NCBI GenBank assembly: GCA_964034945.1 | Contig: OZ035962.1 | Location: forward strand, 93,431,284-93,495,283 | From: Chrysopilus asiliformis | Taxonomy: Eukaryota; Arthropoda; Insecta; Diptera; Rhagionidae | Reading direction: 5' to 3' | Length of the DNA stretch: 64,000 bases | In this document: one piece after another, positions 24,877-34,705 of the stretch | Numbering within the stretch: the first letter of the stretch is position 1 | Layout: each line of letters opens with the position of its first letter | Notes under the pieces: generated by a model | What the model was told of the DNA's origin: nothing | The model's input: the letters and a program-made list of their open reading frames with translations, nothing else | Database searches by the model: none | Position numbers and translations under genes: made by a program

Positions 24877-25525
24877 GGGCATCAATCGTGTAACGCACAG
24901 AAATATATCCCATAGAATGCGCCTTACTTGAAAAGCCCCTATAAAGAAATGGGCCAAAAACACTAATGCTTTCTCTATTTTCATAAGCCTCAAATTTATT
25001 TGCATACCATAGTGAAATGAATCCAGAATTGCCAACTTTGCTTTTATCAAGTTTCAAATTAAAAATGAATTTTAGCTTTTAAGTGAACTACAAACATTCT
25101 ATATTCCAAAACGAAGCATGATATATTTATCTCCTTTCCCCATAATAATATTTTGACATTTCAGTGGCCCATTTGAGATAGCAAAACACGATATCTATTC
25201 TAATTCCGATATCTGTGGTGTAACGAGACGCGTCTCCGTCTTTGAGCTGAGACGGCGACATCGACGCGACACGTTTTTCTAATCTTGTATCGCGACACAA
25301 AAAAAAATCTTAAATGTCTGAAATAATATAAATTTATTATAATTTAAATACAAAAACCGATACTATTAATCTGGTTCGTCCATTGTGAAATGACAGACGA
25401 AATGACACTGAGCGACGCCTCGAGCTGTGTCGCTGAACGAAAAGACGCGTCGCTAGTATGCAACGACGCGTTGGTTTTCTTAATGAAAGACGCAATTTCG
25501 TGTCTGCGTTACACGATTGGTGCCC
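24877..25525. mobile_element. inverted-repeat element (about 650 bp), class unknown
   Basis: The left end GGGCATCAATCGTGTAACGC matches the reversed right end GGGCACCAATCGTGTAACGC at 19 of 20 bases. Inside, CpG-rich sequence with repeated gacgcg/cgcgtc motifs (25220-25500) contrasts with the AT-rich surroundings. No equal target duplication is visible (tct versus tga). The minus-strand open frame at 24776-25057 crosses the left end and is unlikely to be a gene. Confidence 0.6.
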
Positions 25526-26471
25526 TGAATTCGGCTTAAGGTCCGCTGTCCACCTAAGCTAATCTATGCCAGCGAACCTCACTGTAGTTACATAGCTTAG
25601 CTGGCTTAGATCACTTCGTTGTCCACCTCATCTAAGTTACGTGGTGACATTTTCCTTAGTTTTTGCCATCAGACTGGATCTAATCAGAGTGACGCCATAA
25701 TCTCTGCCACTCACTTACCACGAAGGATGTGTACGAGGAGGAGGAATTCAAATTTCTCTATATATTAGGAATAATTCCTCTATTTGTGAATTATGCTAAA
25801 GAGCAAATATTATACTAGAACTAGTTTTACTTTAGAAGGTAAGATTTATTTATAGAGTTAAGTCTAAATGGTTATTTTGAAATGGATTTGTTGATTCCAG
25901 AATTAATTCTAAACGGCAATTTTAGATGACTTATTCGCCCAAGACAACATCAATGTTTGGTTTTTAAAAATTCAATGAATTAAAGCTTTTATTCTGTTAA
26001 AAAATATTGTTTAACAACTTATCATTCCTTTTTTAGGGGTAATATGACAAAAGGCGCGTTTTTCAATGTTCTAGAGGTAGAACAACAGTTTTCATGCAAA
26101 TCGCACCAATCAGTACAGCGGTTTGTATGGAAAACGTTCTATATAGCTCAAGAACATTAATAAAACACGCTAATATTCGCTACTGAATTGGTTATTACCA
26201 GTGACGGCTTTATAGGGGAGGCAACGGAGGCATTGCCTCCTCATAACATTTTATAAAAATGTTTTTCTAACGTATGCCTTTAATTTTTTATACCATAATG
26301 GACTGTATAAAAATCTGTATGTTCAGAAAATAATAATTTAAAAGAAAATCCTATTCTCTAATGTCGAATTCTCTAAAACATAAACTACAAATTCTCTTCA
26401 TAGAGGCTAGCCTCCGATATTTCAAATATACACGAGCCGCCACTGGTTATTACAATAGGTCCAGTCTCTTA
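25526..26471. other. no gene; short direct repeats
   Basis: At 25549-25640 the phrase gctgtccacctaagct recurs as gttgtccacctcatct around a pair of agcttagctgg-like motifs, a small decayed repeat unit. The rest is AT-rich with nothing recognisable. Confidence 0.4.
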
Positions 26472-26722
26472 AGCTCGATCCAGACTACACGATGTACGGG
26501 GTACGAGATACGAGGTTTTTGGTTTCCTCGTACATGGAACTGCATCCACACTGCAGGGGGTTTTGCTCATTCGTGTACGCGGTTACCACGTACGAGGATA
26601 ATCAAACAGCTTTTGATTTTACTCACTAGGTGAAACCATGTGCAAATTTCCCATCCAAACACTCGATGTTCGGGGTACGTGCCAACCTCGTACCCCGTAC
26701 ATCGTGTAGTCTGGATCGAGCT
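26472..26722. mobile_element. PIF/Harbinger-type MITE (251 bp) with perfect 36-bp ends and TTA duplication
   Basis: The ends are perfect inverted repeats of about 36 bases; the first 20 read AGCTCGATCCAGACTACACG. The element is flanked on both sides by TTA (26469-26471, 26723-26725), fitting the 3-bp TWA target of PIF/Harbinger transposases. Perfect arms suggest recent activity. The open frame at 26361-26633 crosses it and is not a gene. Confidence 0.8.
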
Positions 26723-27200
26723 TTATAGTTGCGATTACCGTGTTTAAAAAAAAAGTTTGATTAGAGAAAAAATTACATCACTAAAAAGAAGAGGTTTTGG
26801 GACTTCATATTTTTTCTAGAAACAAATGGTAATGGATGAAAGATTTTTAACGCTTTCAAGCACTAGTTTTTCCCTGCGGTTAGAAAAATCCTTTGTCATT
26901 GGGCTTGAATTAAGAATATTTAATACCAAAATTGTAAAAATCTAAAAAAAAACTTAGTAAAAAGAAAATGGTTTTTACAAAAGCTAAAAGCATGCATTTT
27001 TGCCAAAAAAAAGCGAAAAAAATTCTAATAAAATCGTTTATTTTTTTTTATTCGTACATCCTAGCCCCTGAAATACAACCAACGCCGTCTGACGCAGCCT
27101 GGTCGAAAAAAGGTGACCAACTTTCAAGGAGCCGGTGTTGGTTGTAGGCAGTTTAACACCACCGAGATTTTCAAAATTAAATTAAAATTATTTACTTTAA

Positions 27201-27801
27201 CCCTTTTTCGACCGTCGGTACTTTTAAGTACCACCAACTTTAAATCTTTATATTTTTTGCTTATCCATTAGTATCAACATTCTATATACTTCTATATACC
27301 ACAGGCGTAAAGCTAGAACCTGAATCGTACGTCGATGCGTCCGCCATGCGTCCGTCCGGTTGACAGTTTTATGCGGTGACAGTTGGGTACGGCAACGAAT
27401 CTGGAGTTAACTCATTGTTTTGCACTTCTTCTATTAGTTTATCGTCGAAACAATTACTTTCAATTTGTTCCATACTTAAATTGCTTAAATCGTAAACAAA
27501 CTTTTTTGCGAAATGACATTTCCGTGCGTGGCCGCATGTAAAAGTAGAAAGTCGACCTACTCTATGCGGCTGCCGCATCGGAAAACGTATTATTAGGGGA
27601 GTACTCATAGCAGCCCGTTGATTCTACTCGAACTGTCAACGTGACAGACGCATGACGGACGCATCGACGTACGATTCAGGTTCTAGCCCTACATAAAATT
27701 AGTTCATGTCTTATTTTTTTAAATGCATTCTGGAACCATTTTCAACGAAAAAAAGTCATGGTCATTGATTTTTTGTTGTTCACTTCCTGGTCCACAGAGC
27801 G
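27201..27801. mobile_element. TTAA-flanked (piggyBac-like) element, middle layer
   Basis: TTAA occurs at 27197-27200 and 27802-27805. The ends CCCTTTTTCGACC and, reversed, CGCTCTGTGGACC agree at 9 of 13 positions. It lies wholly inside the 27076-27971 element and encloses the 27310-27689 element. The weaker end similarity makes this the least certain layer. Confidence 0.45.
27310..27689. mobile_element. innermost inverted-repeat element (380 bp) with long near-perfect ends
   Basis: From GCTAGAACCTGAATCGTACG onward about 41 bases of the left end match the reversed right end with one difference. TA flanks both sides (27308-27309, 27690-27691). The inside is GC-richer, with a minus-strand open frame (27608-27369) that resembles no protein I know. 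Near-identical ends argue for the youngest insertion of the nest. Confidence 0.65.
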
Positions 27802-27973
27802 TTAAAGTCGTCAAGAGGTCGTCAAGAGGTTTTAAAAATATAAATCTTTTATGAGTTTTCAAAAAGAAAAAAATTTGGCAACAATGTCACTTTAACGTTG
27901 GCTACCATTCCTATAGCATATTTTCATACCGGCGTTGCGTTTCATAGGCCGCGTAAAACCGGCGTTGGTTGTA

Positions 27974-29187
27974 CTCTCAGCATAATGCATCGATTTTGTT
28001 TAAATTATTTAAAAATTTCTTCTTCGCTACCACATCTTCCACAATGATGATAATAAAAACTTGTATAATAATACAAACCAAGTGGAAGTTTGGCGAAAAA
28101 CGGAAAAAAGCTAACAATATGGAATATTTCTCCGTACTAAATTCAGGTCAGTCTACTTGTAGATACAAATCAAAATACGGAAATTCACCTCGCTTCAAGG
28201 ACACACGACACCACAAAGTCTACCCACTTACTGCAATTGATTTTAGAGTATATCGAAGATGTATTATATACAAGTAGTATATATCATATCGCAATAGGAA
28301 ATATCGCAATTCTTTATCTCCTTGTGTAGTTATATTCAGTGGCAGCGAAAGAATTCTAATTAGAAAAATATGTACCATATGGAAGCGTATTCTTCATGCT
28401 AGCGACATTCTGTTGGAATAAAAATCAATTGGAAACAAATTCATCATTCAAAATTTCGATATATTTTTGCTTAAATTCACCTTAAGATCACAACAAATGG
28501 TTTTTTCTCACATATTTTTTAAACACGATTCAAAAATTCCATTAGAAAATTGGACTAAAAAAGTGCATTAATAAAAAAGATTATTTTTTTTAAATAACAA
28601 ATATTTTTTTATTTAATAATAAAAAGATCTTTAGGCAATAAAACAATTGCATAATATATTACAAAGAGAAGCAACGTAAAAATATATTTTGTGCACCGTT
28701 ATCAATTTCATTTAATTTTATTTTATCATTCATAAAAACTATTTTTAAACATTATATTTTATTTCGACTAGGAAAAACATATAGTAGAATTAAGTTAACA
28801 AAGACTTTGGCCACATTGTGGGGCACTTTTGAACAGATTCGATTCGATTCTTTTCATTGATTGATTTCATATCATTTGATTAAAATTTTTGTTTTTAACA
28901 TGCTTTCAATTTTACCTTTTTTTATTTATAATATAATATAATATGATTAATATTATTTAATATTGAAATTCATCATTACTTATTTATGTTTAATATGTTG
29001 TTTTGCGCGCTCATAACTATATAGTATTCGATTTTTTGTTTATTTTAAAAATTTAATTTTAGAATTAGAAAAAATTGTGCTCTGTAAGGGGGGGAGGCTC
29101 TCACAGTTCTTGTTCGGTTCGTCGTGTTTATTTGATTTCTCGTCTAGTTTATTTTATTTTGGCCGCTTGTTTTTCCGATTGGTATTT
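27974..29187. other. no gene; AT-rich, followed by the EMRE 3' region
   Basis: The sequence is strongly AT-rich with homopolymer runs. The open frame at 27969-28277 has no recognisable feature. The segment just below 29188 is the 3' untranslated region of the minus-strand EMRE gene. Confidence 0.45.
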
Positions 29188-29608
29188 TTAATCTTCATCG
29201 TCGTCGTCATCTGCAGGCACAAAGAGATCATTTTCTTCTAGGAAATTCGCGACGCTTTTGCTAATCGCAGCCCCAATAAATAGTCCCGGGATGACAGCGC
29301 CTAGCACTCCAACTAAACCGAAAGGCATTTGATCTGGCATTGGCTAAAATTGATTGAGAATGAGTGCCGATTGAAATATAAAATTGTATGTGAAATTTCA
29401 GTTAAGTGCTTTTAGCTTGGACGCTTGAATGGCGAGGACAAGCGTGATACACTAGCGGAGATAACGAAAAAGTGAAAGGTGGACTCCTTACCTTTACTGC
29501 TCCACTCCGAAAATGCGTTTTGAAGCGTCTCCCGGTCACATTTTTTAGGACAGCACATAATGGGGCACTACGACTGATTAGGGTATTTGTGAGGCGCGAC
29601 AAAACCAT
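29188..29608 (-). CDS. EMRE: essential MCU regulator, mitochondrial (EMRE)
   Basis: Exon 1 is 29608-29492 (39 codons) and exon 2 is 29343-29188 (51 codons plus stop), joined in phase 0 (AAG|GTAAGG ... TTTTAG|CCA), giving 90 residues. Exon 2 contains the family core MPFGLVGVLGAVIPGLFIGA, one transmembrane helix, then ISKSVANFLEENDLFVPA and an acidic tail DDDDDED. The basic N-terminus, rich in Arg and Ser with no acidic residues before the core, is a likely mitochondrial presequence, and FRSGAVKP precedes the helix. Family knowledge: EMRE is an inner-membrane subunit that couples MCU to MICU1 and is needed for calcium uptake in animals. The start was chosen for length and basic character; an in-frame upstream Met exists but would add an atypical extension. 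Confidence 0.93.
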
Positions 29609-30118
29609 TTTTACACGCACTTGAGCTAATTTGGCTAAAAAGATTACTCTAAAAATACGAAAATGACATTTCTGGAAAAATTCTGCGGACGAAAATTTTC
29701 GAGTTGCCATATCCAGTTTGCGGCTCCTCACCGTAATTTTCAATGGAGGCGATTTTCAAAAATGTTGACGGTTTCACATGATTTTTGGGACGAACGTCTC
29801 GAAAAACTAGATTTCTAAGTGCCGACATCATTGAATAGACGTGTTTTGACTATTAAACGCCAAAAAAATTGCAGCAACATTTCCATTATTTTCAACATCT
29901 TATGAATCACCCTTTGATTTTTTTTTTTGAAAATCCAGATGTCGCTAGTGAATATTAGTACTCGAGCAATTGCAAGCCTTGTGTCCTCCACATTCGCCAC
30001 AATGTGATTCATTGCATTTCTTGTGAACACGCTAAAAACCGAACTGTCAAACAAAAATCTGCCGGGCGAATTGTTTGCAAACTTTCCAGCCGAGTTTTTA
30101 TAAAAATTTCACTTGAAA
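29609..30118. promoter_or_regulatory. bidirectional intergenic region between EMRE and Nxt1
   Basis: About 510 bp separate two divergent start codons, so the promoters probably overlap or lie back to back here. It holds a minus-strand open frame beginning MSALRNLVFRDV (29828, ending near 29649) and a short plus-strand one beginning MSLVNISTRA (29939). Both have N-termini that could be mitochondrial presequences, but neither continues into a recognisable protein. They may be upstream open frames, parts of an unrecognised small gene, or chance. Confidence 0.45.
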
Positions 30119-30654
30119 ATGGATACTGTAAGTAAAATACATGTGGTATTATCAAAGGAATCATACATTAGTTATTTACAGGCACTGAAAAATAAAATTG
30201 ACGAATCATGTCGAACGGCAGAAGATTTTACAAAACTTTACTATGAAAGTGTGGATAAAAAACGACATGTAAGTGAATAATTCACCAAAAAACCACGACA
30301 TTTGTTAATAATTTACAATCTTATCAGCAAATGTCGAAACTCTACTTGGATAGCGGTTTATTGGTGTGGAATGGCAATGGAGCCTCGGGCAAGGACAACA
30401 TCCAGAAATACTTCCAAGAACTTCCTTCGTCGGAACACTCGATAATTTGCCTCGACGCTCAACCAGTTGTTGACGATGCGGTTTCCAGTCAGCTAACGTT
30501 CCTAGTTCAAGCCGCCGGCACCGTTAAATTTCAAAACAATCCATTTAAACCGTTCCAGCAAACTTTCGTAATTACAGCGCAGGGAGACAAGTGGAAAATC
30601 GTCAGCGACTGTTTCCGGCTTCAGGACGCCCTCAGTGCAAATGCAAAGAAATGA
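30119..30654 (+). CDS. Nxt1: NTF2-related export protein 1 (p15)
   Basis: Three exons: 30119-30127 (3 codons), 30182-30268 (29 codons) and 30328-30654 (108 codons plus stop), all phase 0, giving 140 residues. The NTF2-like fold is covered from about residue 12 (RTAEDFTKLYYESVD) through LYLDSGLLVWNGNG, YFQELPSS.H, LDAQPVVDD, FQQTFVIT and KWKIVSDCFRLQ. Family knowledge: Nxt1 heterodimerises with the Nxf1 (small bristles) NTF2-like domain and binds nucleoporin FG repeats to export mRNA. The first exon encodes only MDT, so it was placed by splice sites (ACT|GTAAGT, TTTACAG). It converges with WDR70; the stop codons are about 105 bp apart. Confidence 0.94.
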
Positions 30655-30760
30655 TAAAAAATAGAATATACAAGTTGTGACTTACACTTTATTTTAGTAC
30701 TTTTTAATATTAAATTTTCTTTCTTGTCAATGAATAATGATGGATGCTTTTATTGGGAAA

Positions 30761-33468
30761 TTATGAAGTTTTTGGCTTCTTGGCGTCCGGCTCATCGTTG
30801 CTGTTGAAGATTGGCTTCGGCTGGGTTTTAGCGTATGCTGGAGCTATCCAGTAAGGGTTCTCTTCAGCCTCCTTTGCGTATTTCAGGATTGCCTCTCTCG
30901 GATCCTGGAATATAAATTCGGGTAGATATTAGGGATTTCATTCAAGTATAGCTTCGACTATATCGTATAAATTCCTGAGAACCACCGTATAGAAAAAAGT
31001 AGAAAGTTCAGAAAATCTGGAATTACGTGGAGTAAAATAATACAACTGGCATTCGTGAATATGAGAAAAACAGGAAAAAAAGGATTTTTTTTTATCCATA
31101 TAGGACCCTTTGTTTCGAATTTCGAAATTCCAACATACGATTCGTGATCATCGACCCCAAAAGTCCCCTTTATGATAATTTTCCCGAGAAAAACTGGGAA
31201 AAAGGATATTCGCAAGTGTACTAAAAAAGCCTGTAGGATTTACTATTAACAATGGCGTCTTCCAATCTTCCAGCGAATAAAGGATAGCCTTCACATTTTT
31301 TTTATTCAGACTTTTTTGGACAAATACTTTTAGTTTAAACTTTTGCTTCTAGTAAACGATTTTACTATTGCTTAACACTGAAAGCATTAACTTGATTTTT
31401 ATTTACTTGGCCCATTAAGAGATTTTGAGCATCCACTCACCTGATCATCGTCGACTCGCTTACTGAGACCCAAATTCCGAATCACATACGAACTGAGAGT
31501 TCCACCCGACGAAGCCACTCGCCCACCCTGACCACTAGTAATCGGCAGATCGGGTCTCTTCGACTTGACTGGATCCATTCGCTCCTTTTCAATCTTCTTC
31601 CGACTCGATCGGGACTTCTCCTGTCGGAACATCGGCAGGGCATGTGGAGTAATCACTTGCGTTACCCCAACGACTTCCGCCTGTTTCTTCTTTCGGTACG
31701 TCTTCACAACACACAGTTTGGCACCCCTCATACTCTTCCTATCATCGTAGTAGCATTTAATCACACCATTTCCACATCCAACGAAAATTTGATTCAATTT
31801 TGGGTGCCACAGAGTTTTGATGATGTGCGAATTCGTAACTGGAATCGATTTAATCAATTCGAATGTTTTTGTGCAGTAGAAATGCAAATTGGCTGCCGTC
31901 TGTCCCTTGTCCAGAGATTCTCCAGTTACCAGCAACGAGTCATCGGGGCTATTATGAAAGAGAGTTAATTTAGAATGGAATTATCCAGATTGAAATTTGT
32001 ACCTGAAGCAGCAGTCTGTGGTGTCATATCTGGAGAATAATTTCTCCCAGCTGTGAATTGGAGTCTTTAGTGCTCGCAGATCCCAAAGTTTCATCGTTTC
32101 GTCCTGTGATCTCGTGGCAATTTGATTGCCCATGTAGGAGAATGTAACGCAGGAGATTTCATTACCCTTCTGATGTCCTGCCCGCACCAAATTCGTGGTG
32201 TTGACGAACATTTTCCGCGTGTCCCACATCTGTATCGAACCATCGACACAACCGGCCGCGATCAGAGTTGCATCCCGATTGTACGTGCAGGCAGTCGGCA
32301 TTGTTCGCAGGCCCCCTTGAGCACGGGTTTTTATAACGATTCGCTGCTCCTTCGAGCGAAATGTGTCCCAAATGCGAATCGTCGAGTCCAGGGAGGAAGT
32401 GAGAAACTCCTCCTTGGTGAATGGATGCCAACAACCAGCGGTCAACTGCGCAGTGTGGCCTTTCGTCTTCGACATATCAGTGATATACTGATCTCCTTTA
32501 ACGCACTCCAGCTTCTCGAATCCATCCCGGTCCAAAACTTTCGCCTGTGAATTACCCGACACCACAAGAATCATGTCGCCAGTTACGGAATAGTGCAGAC
32601 CTCGAATTGGGTAGTTTTCGCATGGTTGGATGGTGCGGAAACTCCGCATCGAAGTGTCCATTCCAGCGAAATCCCAGAAACACAAATCATAATCTATGGA
32701 ACCAGACACCACTCGCGCTCCCGAAGGATCTCCAGCCAGCGCTAGGATCGCTCGACTGCCATGCTGCATTGCAACTTCATGTGAGTCTGGAATCTTGTTT
32801 TCAAGATTGTCTTCGTCTTCTTCGTCGTCCTCGTCGTCGTCATCTTGATCGTCATTTTCACTGTCGGATTCTGCAGTACCCTTGTTTTTGGATTTATCTG
32901 GTTTCGGTGGTGGCAGGGGCCCAATTATATCTGCCTCCTTCACCTCGACACTACTCTCTGAATCTTCGTCACTTGCCGTGGGTTTTGCTGGAGCGTTTTC
33001 TTTGGCTTTGGCAATTTGCTCCTGAATTAACCATAATTTTAGTTTGAGTTACGCAAAATCAAGAAAATATTCTTACGTTAATATCGAAATTCTTGGCCTT
33101 CCGACCGAATCCTGAAATTCCCATTACTTCCTTTAAATGTTGACTCTCCAGGTCTTCGGAGACTTGTTGAATTTTAGCTCCAATATCCTTCTCAACTTTC
33201 CCGAATTTCTTGAATCCTTCAACACGAAATGTTTTTATTATTTTTCTTGAAATTAACATCTTGTGCGTAAAATGTACTATTTAAGTCTATATTTTATGTA
33301 TTTTGCTAGACATTTGTGTTTTTTTTTTTGTTAAAAAAAAGTTAAGAATGACTTAATTTTCTTACCACCGCCCTCGTTTGTTGTGGCCTCATCCTGAGAG
33401 TTTTCCACTTCTGACGACTTGCCGACATTTAAATTTATTTTGCCAAATGTTATTTTCGGCTTATTCAT
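30761..33468 (-). CDS. Wdr70: WD repeat-containing protein 70
   Basis: Five exons: 33468-33366, 33216-33077, 33021-32003, 31948-31441 and 30904-30761. Lengths and phases agree exactly (1914 nt, 637 residues). The N-terminus begins [13 protein letters not shown], followed by [12 protein letters not shown] and an acidic run (about residues 115-135, [12 protein letters not shown]). A WD40 propeller covers roughly residues 150-500, with unit ends such as IRIWDT, IQMWDT and MKLWDL. The C-terminus has [30 protein letters not shown] and the family ending [22 protein letters not shown]70 is nuclear and in other organisms associates with CRL4-DDB1 and is linked to histone H2B ubiquitination in DNA-end resection. 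The last exon, 536 bp downstream of the fourth, was found by this conserved ending. No lesions seen. Confidence 0.93.
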
Positions 33469-34705
33469 CTTTTCAATTAGTTTTATTTCTTTTTTTTAAT
33501 AATAAAACCGATTGTTTCCCATTTACCGAATGTATACAAAAACAGCTGATTTTGACATCTGCCGGGATTGCCAACTTAGCTAAAACTTTTGTATGCTCGA
33601 AACAGTGGGGTGTATGTTTATCCAACAGGCATTTTTTATACAATTTTTTAAATTACTTTGCAAATCCTTTATAAAAACAATAAAAAAAAGTTTGAAAGCC
33701 CTTTGATGGCGTATATGAAACGGTTTAATAGCATGCTAATTCTAGTACGTTTTCATATTAGATTGCATAACGAACTGGAAACTTTCCAATAAAACTGGAA
33801 TTAGAAAGGAAATGAGCATGAAATTAGTCCTTTTCGCACACGCCCTAAAAAATGTAAATAAACTTCACGTTTGAATAATTCGGTATTGTGATTTATATTA
33901 TAGAATATGAGAAATTTGAATCTCAAAATGGTTTTTGGTTTTTACGAATTTTAACTGAATTCAAGAAGGTAGTTACATTTTTTGTTTTATAAACCATAAA
34001 AAGGATTCTCTAGATCAAAGTTTTTGCACTTTTGATTACATATAAAATTTCACATATCATTTTCACATATAAAATATATAACAGCTTCTTTCTGTTTGGC
34101 AGTTACTTTCTTCTAGCAATATATGTGTAGAATGTAACTTCAATTAGTCTCGAATAAAAGAAATAACATTAAAACTAGCCGCTTTTACTTTAATTTATTT
34201 CGTCCAAATAAACTCACTTTTCGTTTCCACGTCCAAAAAAGGTGTCAGATTTGTTGGCTTTTTGAGGTCAGAAATTTCACGGTGGAAATCTTTCGTTTTT
34301 GTGATCAGAATACTAAATAATGTGAAAATTCACTTATCCGGTTTTCTCATCTAAAAATTTTCTTTCGGTCCCCTAAAAAATGTCCTTAAATTTTCGATCG
34401 GCTAAAAAATATTTAATAAAGCTTTAGTTTCCTCTCCTTCTGCAAAAACTTTTGTATAGGGAGAGGAGCAAAATTTTTATATAAGCCACTGATAAAGTCA
34501 TTCAGTTTTTTATAACTGATTTCAGATTTTGATACACAATTTAAAAAGCGTTTTCCAAAAACTTTGAGATGATAAACAGATCGACAATTTTTATAAATTA
34601 TTTCACAAAGGAGCCACAGAAAATATGAGACACAAAACAGTTATTTTTTAAATAAATAAATTGCAATGTTCAGCCGTTAAATTTGTAGTGATATATTATT
34701 TAACT
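33469..34705. other. intergenic, with one MITE copy
   Basis: The region separates the divergent WDR70 and unknown-gene starts. It contains MITE M1 copy 2 (listed separately) and, at about 34425-34485, a short family-C-like fragment (tttgtatagggagaggagc). No coding frame is supported. The WDR70 promoter should lie immediately right of 33468. Confidence 0.45.
33697..33850. mobile_element. MITE family M1, copy 2
   Basis: Ends gcccttt...ggcgtatatgaaacgg and ccttttcgcacacgccc are inverted repeats, and gcatgctaattcta and aactggaattagaaa face each other inside. The copy at 9899-10122 shares the terminal CGTGT motif and the gcatgctaatt and ttccaataaaa blocks. No target duplication is clear. Confidence 0.5.

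Larger units (their letters stand above)
27076..27971. mobile_element. outer TA-flanked inverted-repeat element of a three-layer nest
   Basis: The ends read CAACCAACGCCG and CGGCGTTGGTTG, flanked by TA (27074-27075, 27972-27973). A reversed copy of the left terminus (GCCGGTGTTGGTTGTAGG) also occurs at 27131-27148, so the left end can form a hairpin on its own. TA duplication suggests Tc1/mariner or pogo mobilisation. It encloses two further elements. Confidence 0.6.

Noticed and set aside
24776..25057. Minus-strand 93-codon open frame
   Set aside because: It crosses the end of an inverted-repeat element and contains the dispersed GTAATCGCAATCG motif; no protein-like signal beyond length.
31565..33047. 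Plus-strand open frames of up to 166 codons opposite WDR70
   Set aside because: They are antisense shadows of WDR70 exons and show no independent signals.
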